Notes under the pieces: model-generated
Databases searched by the model: none
What the model was told of the DNA's origin: nothing
What the model saw: only the letters and a program-made list of their open reading frames with translations
Position numbers and translations under genes: made by a program
In this document: positions 47,946-60,133 of the stretch, piece after piece
Numbering within the stretch: position 1 is the first letter of the stretch
Layout of the letters: each line of letters opens with the position of its first letter
NCBI GenBank assembly: GCA_038380795.1
Contig: CM076275.1
Location: forward strand, 9,085,001 to 9,149,000
Source of the DNA: Pyrocephalus nanus
Taxonomy: Eukaryota; Chordata; Aves; Passeriformes; Tyrannidae
Length of the DNA: 64,000 bases
Reading direction: 5' to 3'

Positions 47946-50230
47946 ACACATATGGCGTGTTTCTATATTTGAATATTACAGCTCTGGGTTTATCTCCCTT
48001 AGTACGTGGCACTTTATACATCTGGAAGGAGGTGCTGGGACTTTCCACTTAATGAGCACCAATGACTTCTGCTTTATCACTCCAGCAAAGAACCACAGCA
48101 CAAAAGAGCCCATGCAAGACCCCGGATGAGTAAGCCCCAGATGTCTTATTACACACAGGCTTTTCATAGAATATTTCCAACTTGGAAAACAACTTAGGGA
48201 GCTAAAATTATACCCCTATCTGCTGGTATTTTGTGACATCTACTACCCAGGCACAGAACTGCTGTGAGAGGAGCAGATTTTGCATTTAAGGGACTCTGAA
48301 GGCATTTTTACATGAAGTTCAAGTAGGGTTCTGTGTAAAGGCACAGGACAGACCCAGTATGTGTTCATCCTGTGCAGCAGCACAAATGCCAGTTGATGGG
48401 TGTACTGGCAATACCAGCAATGTAGCTGCAGCTGAATTTGTTTGAAACCTATTTAAAAGCTGTGATAAGTGGCAGCAAGGTCCAGTGTTCTCCCATAAAC
48501 TCCTGGAGACACACACATGCTCCATCTTTAAATATAACGGGGAAAAAATCTCAGGTTGAATAGCTTCTCCTTGCAGCAGAATTTGCTTTAATGCTTCTCC
48601 CTGGCATCATTCACACTCTGCTGATACTGGTTTCTAGGCTGTGGGTAGTGCTTGTGCTGCACTATAACAAATGTTGTACAATGCACAACTCTGCTTTCTC
48701 CTGTACATGCATTCACCTGGAAAGTTCATTGCAAAGGCAAGTGATATAGCAAAGATTGTTCTTGCAGATTCAAACCTGAAAGCTCCAAACAATCAGGAGA
48801 GCGAAAGAAGTTAGATTTAGGCAAATAACCCAATCTGCTGACAAATTCCCTGAAGTGCCTTCCCACGTCTCACCTCTAGTGTGCTCAAAGTCTGTGATCG
48901 CTCCTGGAATTTCACAGCACACCCCCTGAGTCCCCAAAGTGGCCAGGAGTGAAGGCCCAGGCTGAAACATCTCCTACTCATTCCCTGTTCACATAAAAGT
49001 CTGCCCCAGAAGCTGCACCACTTACACAAACCATTTCATCCTCAGCTACCTGCCATCTAACCTTATAAACATCCTAACCTTTCCATTTCACTTTCAGAGT
49101 TCTGACGTTCCTTTTCAGATTTCTGAGGTCTGGCTTTGCAGTTACTAAGTTATTTTCTCCTAATCCAGCTATTCAAAGCACAACCCAAGAATGCAAAGGT
49201 CATCCTCTTCCAAAACTCTAGGCAAAGCTATACATCTCTGGTGTCCCTTTGCTGCTCAGTGTTCATTCTCGTTACCCTGGCACATAAATCTCTGGAGAGT
49301 TACAGGGGAAATCAGGTGCTTGCTGTCCTCAGACATTTCCCAGAGTGCCCAACAAAAGGATAGTACTTCTCTGATATCAATATATTGCCTGTGAACTTTG
49401 AAAGCAGCATAAAAAATGAGTCTAAAGCATATCACCAGGAATAGAATGGCAGGATGCATTTGATATGCATATAGTTAAAAAGTCTTCAGAGCTAATGGCT
49501 TGGAGTGGTTGGGGAAGCTGACAGACTCCGATAGATGGGACTTTTTTACTTGCTTTTCTTTGGAGATGACATTGATTGACTGGGCTTGGAGTTCACACAG
49601 AGCTGGCACCAGCACATCAAACAGCCAGTTGCATGGCGAGCCCGAATGCCCCATGAGCTTTGTGGTACACATGCAATTTTAGCATGCCCAAAAATAGAAA
49701 ACAAGCTCCAGAGCTGTGTGATAGAAGCCCCGACCCCTCAAAAATAAACTGTAGGCTTCCCCATGGCCCATATGTGCCTGGAGAAGGAGACTCAGAGGTG
49801 CAATTGAAAACGGGCAATCGTGAAGTTGGAGAATTTAATCACCTTTGTGCTCTTGGAGCATCTCAGGGGTTCAGAAGAATTGAGATCTGCAAAAAGACAG
49901 CAATTGCCTGAGGTTTAACTGTGCTCAGTTAACATGGAGGGTTAAGGTAAGTCTAAAGGTGTGACAGTGGGTGCTCAGCATTCTTTGGGGTGGTCAGCAC
50001 AATCCTCTTCCCCTGTCATCTTTTACATGATTGTGAAGACACAGATAACATTTCACAGACGTTCAAGAGATTACCATAATGCTTGTTCAAGTCTGCAAGT
50101 ATGGCACAAATCCTGCCAAGCCTCCTGCCTTCCTCCAAGTTCTGATCTTGTCCCTGCTTTACATCCTGCAAGTGTGACCATATGTAAGGAAAGAAGGTTG
50201 GTTTTCTTTCCTCATCCCACTCCCCAGATT
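47946..50230. other. Noncoding interval without recognised gene
   Basis: No repeat or gene recognised. Open frames are at most about 100 codons. Confidence 0.65.
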
Positions 50231-52380
50231 TTAAAGAAAAGCTTTCAGGAATGAAACAGCTGTTCCAGGAGACAGACAAAGCACAGCCCTCCTCATACCC
50301 AGCCCTGTACCTGGGGCAGATACACACAGCTGTCTGTACACACGAGCCTTGGCTGACTCACAGAGTTGACCAGAAGCCCTAATTACAAACACCAGTGCCC
50401 AGCCTGTCCTTTGTACAGGCTGTGTCTGCTGCCAGCGCCAGCCTGTGCAGAGCTCCCGCCTGCGCCATCCCACACCCTCCAGAGGCTGGGGCCAGAGCGT
50501 GGCTTTATTAGACTCACCCTCTTCTGAGGTTGGGGGTGGCGGGACAGACTCGTTTGATGACCTGCCTTCGGGGCTGAGCAAATGAGATTCATTAGGATAT
50601 GCAAAAAGCTGAGAGCAAAGCAACCCTATCTTTCTGTCTGAGCTCCACCGATCTGATAAGAGCGAGTTGCTCCAACATGTCTGCAGAGGAAGATCTGAAG
50701 CTTTCTTCTTCCCATGCATTCCCAGATAGTCATTGCAACTAATAGACAAATAGGTCAGAATAAATAACAGCCCCCTCATTTCCCCCACTGTGCAAGTCTG
50801 CATGGCTTCAGTCAAGTGTTAATAAGAAATACGTCTGCTGTAACAAGATGTCCTGATGCAGTGCAAAGAATATGTAGCATAATAGCGTCTTTCATACATA
50901 CCTTTCACTAAAAGCTTGTCATTACCCAGACAGAAGAGACAGCATTTGCATAGGGAAGCAGAGGAAAAGCAGCTTGAATGAGGTGATCCAAAAATGGAGT
51001 CATCGAGTCACTGAGTTGTTGTATGAAATAATACAAAAGTGTATTTTGCTTAAGTTCAGCATTTTCTTAGCAGCACAATAGACAAAGTAAAATTAATGCA
51101 CAGAGAGAGAGTAATTGGAGGTACAAGCCAGCCTGTTCTCTTTTACGAGGCTCAAAAATGGCCCTGTGGTGTAAGTGGGTGATGGAGAAGGAAGACCCGT
51201 ATCAGTGTGTGTTGATTATCAACCCCTCATGACAGGCCGTGTGGTTTTTGGATGGAAATGCTGGGCTTGCCCGATGGAAAACAAGAGGCAAGGGCTGGGG
51301 GAAGAGGGAGGCTGGAGCAGGCAGCAGGCAAACCTCATGACTTCTGCTGGCAGTGCTTAACATGACCCCACTGAGAGCAGAGGCACTGAAATATTGATTG
51401 TGGCTCCTTGGCTTGCTGACAAAACATTTGGCCCCTTTGCTGGGGCATTCGAAAGCTGTTAGCAAGCAGCTATTACAGAAAGCAGTTTGCTCTCTTAAAC
51501 CAGGGCAGGGGGAAGAACAAGAGCTGGAAAATCTAAATTTAGCAGCCAGCAGTTGGGCTGTTCGCTCGGGCACAGCTCCCCATCTCGTCGGCGGAGCTGC
51601 TCCCGCTCCGCTCCTACCCGGTGAAGGATTTTCGGTAGCAACCATCACCATGGTATCACAGTGCCGCTGCTGTTCAGCGACTTTGCCAATCCCTGCGAGT
51701 TTACTGAAACACTCACGACATTTTAGGTGCAGTGAAGGGGCAGGTGAGTGGGAGGGATGTTTCTCAAGGCACCAGCTCCTGGAATCAAGGGAAAGCAAAT
51801 GTAGCACTTCACCTTTTTCTGATAAGAAGCATATAGCCCTCCTGGCTGCAGAGCAAAGCTCCAAAGCTCAGGAAACCCAGAGTGTCCTTGTCTGAGAAGA
51901 GGGAGGAGGTAATTGCACTGTCCCCCTAATTTTGAGGGGAAGAAGGGCTGAGTCACAGGATTAAAACTCCTGGAATTGGCTGTAAAGAAACAGTTTCACT
52001 TCCCGCCTCCGACTGTTGCAATGTCCGGGTTGCAAACAGAGAGAGCAAACATTTTTAATACAATTTCCATGTTAGTTTTTCAACTATGTCTCTCTTAACA
52101 CCCGCTCCCCCTGGGCCTGTGCTGTTCTCTCTGTCTTTCCTGCTGCCCGCTCCGCGGTGATGACAAACCGCAAAGCATTTCCCAAGAGTGAGAAATCCTC
52201 ACAAGAATCATCTGTTGCAAGTCCTGTCTGACAAAACCGTGTCAGAGCTTTGGGGACTTTCTCTCTATTTTTAATTGAGAGCATTTCCCCCTGCTGGCTC
52301 CTGCATCCCTGCTAATACGGCAGATCTTGGAGGGGAAGCAGCGCTCATGCCAGGATGTGGGAAGGCTGTTGTTCCCACCT
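50231..52380. other. Noncoding interval with the longest open frames of the window
   Basis: Minus-strand open frames of 194 codons (50231-50815) and 220 codons (51202-51864) and a plus-strand frame of 165 codons (51398-51895) lie here. None has a recognisable domain or signal. The segment 51540-51700 is locally CpG-rich, which lowers stop-codon frequency and may explain the open frames. A stretch around 52020-52300 has retained CpGs and may be conserved. Confidence 0.5.
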
Positions 52381-52401
52381 GATTCCCGGCGAGGATTGCT
52401 G

Positions 52402-52409
52402 TATAAAAG
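52402..52409 (+). promoter_or_regulatory. TATA-box-like TATAAAAG (candidate)
   Basis: TATAAAAG sits in GC-rich flanks (CCCGGCGAGG upstream, GGGGCACACGGGG downstream), which is the favourable context for a core promoter. No transcript, exon or CCAAT box is evident, so the call is weak. Confidence 0.2.
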
Positions 52410-54800
52410 GGGCACACGGGGCATTGCTGCCGCAGGAGCACAGGGATCCCTTTCTCCCTTTATTCCTCCCATACAATCAGCATTCTTGATTTAGTCCCTT
52501 CTTATCATGGCCTTGCAGTATCACATCTTGGCTTGGTATTTAGTCTTCCAGAGGCTTGAAAGGGCAGCTTCTCCTTGAGTTTATCAGCTCAGATGGGGGA
52601 CGCTGCTTGATGGTGTGCCAGGGAGCTTCTGTAGGATGCCTTTTATGTCTCGATAAAGTCAGTGTGTCTATTTAATTAAAGAGATGGTGATACAAAAGGC
52701 TCCTCTTGGATAAAATCTGGGGGAGAAAACGTGCTACCTGACTTGAAGGGGAAGGGGGGATGGATTCCCGAACCCAGTAGAGCCTGATGAGAGCTGAGGG
52801 CACAGTAACACGAGGTGGTTCAGCAGAAGGGAAGGCAGCAGCTCTGCCAGCAGAAGCCCATGAGCAGAGAGCCATGGAGCACAAAATTAACACACTGGCT
52901 CATCAGGAAATGTTAATGTGGGCAAGGTGGGGAATTGCTTCATATGGGCAAACAATCTGTGCAGAAGGGATAAGCACAATCAAAACCTGGTACAAATCTG
53001 GGCACGTTCCTCCAAAATCTGCCCTCTACCCTCAGCTTGAGGTTCAAGACAGAAAACGCAAAGCCCTGATTAAGGTGTTAATTCCTTATGGCACAAAAAC
53101 AACAAAACATTCTGCAGAAATGGAACAAAATTAAAGAATCCAAGGGGGCTTTTCTAGAAATGATTACGCCACTGCCACACAGATCCCAGGAGAGGAACTT
53201 TGTGGCTTGGAGTAAGTGGTTTGGGGTTGGACAACTTTATTCTCTTCAGAAGAGTCCTAAAACCAAACATCAACTCATGTCCACTACAAATGCTGGCTCT
53301 GCTTTCATCTGCCAACCTGTCCTGAAGTTGAACCAGGCACTTGTTCTCCATGACCACCACCATTCCCCACTGCTCCTGTACACTGCCCTAATGGAAAGCT
53401 GGGAGCAGCTTTGCCCAGCCACCACCTCATCTCTTTACCCATCACTCAGGAGCCATTTCCCCCTCTGGAATGGTGGCAGCAGAGCCAATTCCACTGACAG
53501 CATAACCAGATGCTGGGTTTAGTCCCCTTGCATTTACAGACCACCTGGGAGGAGCAGAAGGTCTGGTGTTACTGATGTTTTACAGTCAGAGAGACTCCGA
53601 TTTCTACATCCCAGATGAGCAACTGTTTTATAACCTGCTCAAAGCCTGTCTGGATAGGGCCACAGGCAAGGTAATGCACACAGCACTTCTCAGGAAGAAG
53701 GCCAGAAGAACATTAAAAAGTAATTGGAAGGCCTGAGGGATCAGGGGAAGAAGAAGACAAGCTCAAAGAAACCAAGGAAAAAACCTGAGGCATGGCAGTG
53801 TGTGAGTGCACTTGTCTGAGAAGACCTATAAAAAGGTCATGTTGAAGAAAGTGAGGAAACTGTCTCTGAAAGGATTCTTTGAAATGGTAGCAATGGCAGG
53901 GAAGCAGTAAATGGCAGGCTGCAGACCCTGGGAAAAGGAGGGAGTTCAGCTGGAGGATATGTCTCCAGATCTACCACAGCACTGCCTCCCAGGTTAGAGA
54001 CCTCTGTAAGGAAAGGCTGAGTGAACGTTATCAATACAAAAGTAACCCCCAAAATATTAAGAGCACCCCACTCCTTATGTAGCACTTTAATAAATGAATG
54101 CTTTCCTTCTCATCCAGAGAGACCTCAGAATTACACAGATGGTTAAAACATATCTATAGTAGTGGTAGTAATTTAGACATCTCTCTGGAGGAAAACAAGG
54201 TTTTAGCCTTCTTTTTTTTCCTTTTAAATGGCAGTGAGCTGAATTTTAAGGTGGAGTGAGTTTATTTCTGTCGTGGCTGACGCAGAGAAAGCTCCATCAC
54301 CCACAGATAATGGCAGATGGTGAGCCGTGCCCAAATCCATCAGGCAGAGGCCTCAAGTAGAGGTTCAAAGTATAACTGGGGATGGTATTTCTCACTCAAA
54401 GGGCAGCAAATGGAAACAAAAGCGGGGTAGTTTGTATGCGACAAATCCACATGCTCCAAACAGCTCGGCAAGTGGCAGAGAAGTCTCTGACCAGCCCACA
54501 GGACAAAAGATGACACGGAGTAAGGAAATCACGTGCGTTCAGTGGCAGGGCTATTTTATCCAAAACCCTGCTAACTTACTGGTGTATTAAGGTGGATGAA
54601 TGGTTACATGGCTCAACAGAGCTGATAATCCTGTGCCTACGGTGCAGTTGCTGAGGGTATAAAATTTTCTGGAGATGGTGGAGGGGACTCTCAATGCACC
54701 ATATGGTCTCTTGCAGCCCTTGCACTGCACCGAGGCTCGTGCTCTCATGTGACACACCATTAGCGAGTCACATGGAGCAGAAAGCAATTTTATGGCCAGA
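52410..54800. other. Noncoding interval without recognised gene
   Basis: Unique sequence. TTTAATTAAAG with a nearby CTCGATAAAG lies at about 52648-52681. Open frames up to 144 codons (53088-53522) are not recognised. Confidence 0.6.
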
Positions 54801-54809
54801 TCCTGCTCT

Positions 54810-55030
54810 TAGAAGCTATGATGACTAAACTAGCTAATCAAATCAGCATAAATTTGCAAACACCGTTTTAGCAGCTGTGACCGTAAATATCATCAGCAGA
54901 ATGTGAATAATCCCGAGCACAAGATGAGTTGAGTAATGGGTTCCCAATGGGCGTTGAAACCATCAACCCGCTGCCTGGCAACTCCGAGGCGGGGGCGAGG
55001 GGGGGGGGTGATTATGATGAGCCTGAAACA
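54810..55030. promoter_or_regulatory. Candidate conserved element with G-run
   Basis: Words CTAATCAAATCAGC (54835-54848), AATTTGCAAAC, GTAAATATCATC and TGAATAATCCCG are followed by GCCTGGCAACTCCG, a G5-CGA-G10 tract (54991-55008) and TGATTATGATGA. TAATCA/ATCA repeats fit PBX/MEIS/HOX-type sites, and GGCAAC is an RFX half-site. No repeat family fits. Function inferred only. Confidence 0.33.
54991..55008 (+). other. Potential G-quadruplex tract
   Basis: GGGGGCGA is followed by ten G residues; the long run can be split into three G3 tracts, giving four tracts in 18 bases. Confidence 0.5.
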
Positions 55031-58000
55031 GCAGATGCAGCTATCACGACAAAGCAGCTACAGCACACACACCAGAAAACGAAAAAAGGAGGAAAAAAAA
55101 CCATTTACAGGAGACAAATGATTGTGGTGGATGCCCTGTTCTCACCCCAAACGCAGGCACATGTGCGTGTTCCATGTGGAAGGATGTGTTTCAGCATTCC
55201 CAAAGTGACTCATTTGGCATTTTCCAGGGACCTGCAATAGACTCCCCGCACACACGCTACCATTTTGTCAACAAGCCATAAAAATAATCAGCCGAGGTGA
55301 AATGCACTGAGAGCACAGACACCGAGGCTAAATTTGTTTGCAATTTGTGCCAGCTCCCGCTAATGGGAGCCAGGGTGCAGAGCTCCCGGCACGGACGAAG
55401 GGGAGGGGGGAAAGCTGCCGAAATTAACAGCACACGGCAGCCTCAACCTCCCCTCTGGTGAGGACCAGCAGCACGTGGTCCCAGAGCAGATGGAGCAGGC
55501 TGGAGTGGGCACAGCCGGAGCGGAAGGACTGTCCCATGAATGGCTCTGCCAGGGGCCCCAGGGAGAAGGCGGCTGGAAGCACAGCCAGCTTGTCCCCAGC
55601 AAAGCCCTTTAGAGAGGGAAGTGGCTTTTGCAGCTCAGAGAATTGAATACACCTCCCTGCACCTGCCAGCAGGAGTCTGGCTCAGGCGCACAGATACATC
55701 TGCAAAAAAAAAACAAGGGAAAAAAGACCAACCGTGATGTCCTGATGGCTTTTGGTAGGCTGGTAAAAATACTTGGCTATTATGCACTAGATCCTGGTCT
55801 TATGATGATATCCCACCTACTTTGAGGCAAAATGCAGAGTCTAGAGGGCAGGAGAAATATGGCACTGCCTCTTGCATTGCATAAAGGTTAGAGTTTGCTA
55901 GAATCATCAAAATGTGATGACAAAAAGGCCCAAGTGTGGGTATATTTATGTGATAGTCATTACACTCATGCCAATAAGTCAACTTTTATCTGAGCTCTAA
56001 AGCCAATCTGCAGTGGTGTAGAAACCAAAGTGGACAAGGAGTGGGAACTTTTCCAAGTTTCCAAGGAGCTGGAAGCCCACCCTGCTGCAACCAGGCGTGT
56101 TGCTTGGAGAACCAAATGTGGAGATACCCCAGGCTGCCGGTTTAAAGATTACTTACACCCAAATGGGTGGTTTGCAGGATTTCCTTGGTTATGGTGATTA
56201 TTAGTAGTATTATAGTTAGCTTTCAAGTGTTTCCAAAAGTTTACACTGTGCCCAGCATAGGGGTAACCTTTCTGAGCTCATAGATCAGGAGATCTGAAGA
56301 TACAGAACTCCCTAAGTAACTGGCAGACATGGTGGAATGACACAAATGAATGTGATAGGTTCAGCACTCAGAAAATGGAGATGAAAGCTGAAAGGAAAAA
56401 AAGGAAAGACAAGCTCTTCCCTGGCAAAGAAGCAAAAGGACAAGTGACAGAGCACCTTGACATGTTGATGGAGAACATCAAAGACAGGGGTGGTGCCAGG
56501 TGCTGGTTCCTCTGATCACAGCAGTCTCAGTTTCTGCCAGGAAAGCTTGTACAAGCACTGGCACCATGCACAGGGAGCGTCTCAGTAAATATGTGGAAAC
56601 ACCCGTAATAAGAATAGGAAAATATCAGAAGCAAATGCAGGGGATCGAGCTGCCTCCCATACCAGCACTTAGGTGTGTCCCTCAGCAGCTTTCCCCAGAG
56701 GTCTGTGGTTTGCATTTGGGTGTTTTTTCACTTATGTAACAATTTAAATAACCTCTGTCCTCCTAAAGGGGAGTTTTTTCAGCAGTTTCTCTCCACTGAA
56801 GCTGTTTACTACCCACTGACCTGAAACGTCTACAAGTACGTGCTCCTGACACCAGAAGGAAACGAGAAGATGGAGGGAAAAGAGCTGCTTCTCTTGGTGC
56901 AGAAAAGGACTGCAGGCAGTCAGAACTGGGCTCAAGCGGCAAAACCAGCAACAGTATTTCTCCAGAGGACAGAGATAATTTGGAACAAAGGGTCACCCTC
57001 AACATGTTACGCTCAGATGAGCCCAATCTGAAAATATACACCAAGATCTCAGTCCAAGACAACACACACATTATGAGCCAGACCTATCACGAGTAACCAG
57101 TTTCTCCTTAAAAAACACATCCCAACTGGAACTCAGTGACTAAAGCCAGGGTGGAGAATTATTTTCAGAACCAGTACAAACTCTGGAACATGATTTAAAG
57201 CCTTTTTTCAAGGTCCAGAAAATTCCAGCTCACTCTTCAGCATGTCTTGCTGCAGCATCAGCCTCTGCATGTCTGCACTGTGGCTGGGGCGGGGGCCAGG
57301 AGGTGCCAGCTACTACAAAAGATTGTTCTTGTGCTATTCCTGGTTTGATCTAAAACAAAACATACTGGAAATTTTGGAAGAACGTCTGTTCCCATCAAGC
57401 ATCCAGCCCAAGCCTCCCAGACCCACGAGCTCTGGGTAATTCAATGAAAAAGCGAGGAAATGTCTCAATTTGTAGATACAGAACTTTTGGCAGCAGTTGC
57501 TGCTCTTTGCTGTGTACACAGAAAGCCTGTCCTTTGTGCACACAAGGAGCTCAGTTCATGGGCATTCAGGGATACTAGAAAAGAGCTGCCTTTCCCATAC
57601 ACATTTTTCCCTAAGAGACATAAAGATGAAGGATATGTTCACCAACTCTGAGAATGCTCACAGATTTTAGTTGATTAATGAGCTTGTTGAAGGCAGGGAG
57701 CGAATGTGATTGTTGCTTATTTATGGTGGAATAGCACATCCCAAGCATATTCCACCCCAGGAGCTGCCACAGGGCCCACGTGACAGGATCCTGCCCAGAC
57801 TGCAGCCATCGGGTTCATGAGATAACAAAACCTTTCTCTGGCTCCCTGTGCCTTCAGGCAGGGCATGACTTGGAGCAAGCCCACCCACGACAAGCAGCAC
57901 GTCTGTGAGGAATAACCCAGCCATAGTGCCATGTGATACCTCCCCCATCCAGGGGATTTTGAAAGCCAAGCATCCTCGAGCTGTTCGGAGGCTGAGCTCC

Positions 58001-58330
58001 TCTCCAGCCGGACATCACCAGCCCAAGCCACTCCCCTTCAAGCCCTCCCGTGCCCCAAGTCTGGCATCCAGCTGAAATGTGCACAGGGACAATTTTTCCT
58101 GGGATTACAGAAGTCCTAGACTGCATATGGTCTGGATATTGCCACACTGCTGCAGAGACAGTGTATAAAATAGTAATTTGTGGTCTTAGCTAAGAGCTGA
58201 AATAGAGACGACAAACAAAGCAAGAGAAAAGCTACTGCTGTTTCCACTGTAGCGTAGAAGCACCGAAAAACACACAAAATCTCAGTTATAGTTAGAGCTA
58301 CAGGACAGTTGCAGTTATTCTTTGCACACT
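55031..58330. other. Noncoding interval without recognised gene
   Basis: Includes GCTCCC/GGGAGC inverted repeats at 55353-55370 and A-rich runs near 55085-55100 and 55702-55711. No gene, CR1 or RNA recognised. Confidence 0.6.
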
Positions 58331-58334
58331 CTGG

Positions 58335-58374
58335 TGCCTGCATGGCCAGTATCACAGCTGGTTCCATGCAGGCA
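58335..58374. repeat. Long stem-loop, 15 paired bases
   Basis: TGCCTGCATGG (58335-58345) is the exact complement of CCATGCAGGCA (58364-58374). Inside, CCAG (58346-58349) pairs with CTGG (58358-58361), leaving a 2-nt bulge (TT) and an 8-nt loop. The stem is GC-rich and perfect. Flanks do not extend the pairing, so it is shorter than a typical microRNA precursor. Confidence 0.85.
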
Positions 58375-60083
58375 GATGGGGAATGAGTAGAGTAAAAGGG
58401 GTTCATCTACCCTACCCTTGGGAGCTGTGTCTGACGAGCAGCTTACAACCAGCATTCAAAGATAACCCTAAATTGGGTGACAGTTTACCTCAAAATGCAG
58501 TAAACCCTTGCACTCGAGGAGGTGGCTGCACAGACCTCAATGATCTCCAAGAGCTGGAGGCAGGAGCATTTTCAGCCAGGTCACACTGGGACCAAGGGAA
58601 AGGGTCGGTGGGTCAGAACCCTTCATTTCCCACATCTAACCTCCAGTGAGGCCCAGCTGGTGTGGCAGGATGGCTTCCTCTGCTCTCTGACCATTGTTGC
58701 TATAAGGGAGCACACAATGAGGAGGTTTAATTCTAGATAAATCCCATTGCCAGAAAGTGTTCCTGCAACATTCCAATTAGAGTGAGGTGCACACAGCAAA
58801 GTCATCTGCTTCACACTCCATATTTTTTCCCAGCAGCAGGAAAAAGGATTTTCTGACACCCCCTAAATCATCAGAGCTTCTTGCCTGGCTGTTTCAAGCA
58901 CAGCTTTATTATCCCTTACATTAACTTCTGGGAGCACTGTCATTTTGTCATAAGAGAATACCAGAGTTTGAAGTTCCATGTGTTGGGGGGTTTTTGTTGG
59001 TTTTTGTTTTTTTCATCCACTCTGGTTTTGTTTCATTTTTTTCCTGGTAGGGGAAGCAGTGACATTTCAGAGCAGCACGTTTGCTGTACGCTCACTCAGA
59101 AAAAAATTAAGGTCCTGTCTATGCACTTTCCCTCAGAAAACGCCTCCCAAGCTTGCGGCACCACAAAAAAGAAAATCTGATTTCACAGAAGCACAAAGAC
59201 ACAAATTACTCCAAAGCAAGGCCGTGCAAAATAAAACCTACCATTAAATACAAGAGGCTGGAATCAAGAGATCCCATCTCTGATTATACTCCTTCCCCAG
59301 CAGAAGTTTTGCCCGAGTTAGAGCTGCCGGGTCACATCCATTGTTTTCTCACACATACCATTAAGCCAAGCAGGATCACCAGTGGGACATCTTGAGCAAA
59401 AGGCTTTGACATGGCATGTTTTTAATCCTCCCATACAGCCACATCTTCTCAGAGCAGGTGTGAGTGCACAGGTATGTGCTCTGGGCTCGGCTATAACCAG
59501 CTCAGGGCAGGGGCACAGAGATGTTGGTGTTACCTGCCTGCCCCTCTGTCTGTGCTGGACACATCTGAGGCTGAACAGCCCACGCTCCCGTCTCGCAGGC
59601 GCTGGGGTTTGGGTTTGGAGGTCAGCACATAACCTCCCAGACTGCAGGGCCGGGAGGGTTTCAGCAGCACGGCTGCAGTGGGAGGGTCGGGCGCAGAGGG
59701 GCCGGGGAGTGGGACAGTTACGCTTCACTCAGGTTGGAAACAATAGGAGTAAACCCGAGTTTGAACACAAGCACGTCTCCACCCAAAGCAAAGCCATATG
59801 CAACTCGGCTCAGGAATGAGAACTATGCAGCCAGAGGTTTCCTCTAGTTATTGTTTTGGGTTTGGGCTGCAGTGCACAGGGAGGGGAGGAACAAAAAATA
59901 CAGAGGGTGCAGGAAAGAAGCCGAAACCCAGGCACAGCCATGAGAGCCTCAGCCCGATCTCAAGCCCTGGTTTCAGAATGCAAGACACGAGGTGGTGATG
60001 CTCTCTGCAGTTATTCTCTCACCCTCCTCTGCTCCTCACTGCCCCTGGCCTCAGCTGTACCCGTTCAACAGTTTGTGAGGCAC
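58375..60083. other. Noncoding interval without recognised gene
   Basis: No repeat beyond short T and A runs (near 59000-59045). Open frames up to 145 codons on opposite strands (59318-59819) are not recognised and lie in a CpG-bearing stretch at about 59580-59710. Confidence 0.6.
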
Positions 60084-60133
60084 CGATGTCTGTGTGACAC
60101 GTACATGCGACATCGATTTGATTCACACAGACA
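60084..60133. repeat. Two mutually exclusive inverted repeats
   Basis: TGTCTGTGTGA (60087-60097) pairs exactly with TCACACAGACA (60123-60133), an 11-bp stem. CGATGTC (60084-60090) also pairs exactly with GACATCG (60109-60115). The two left arms overlap by four bases, so only one stem can form at a time. The stretch holds several CpGs. Confidence 0.75.

Noticed and set aside
50231..50815. 194-codon open frame, minus strand, as a gene
   Set aside because: Composition looks like translated noncoding DNA (runs of Ser/Leu/Cys/Trp) and no family is recognised.
51202..51864. 220-codon open frame, minus strand, as a gene
   Set aside because: No domain, signal or membrane segment; a 165-codon frame is open on the other strand over the same bases; local GC/CpG content reduces stops. 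Kept only as a low-interest finding.
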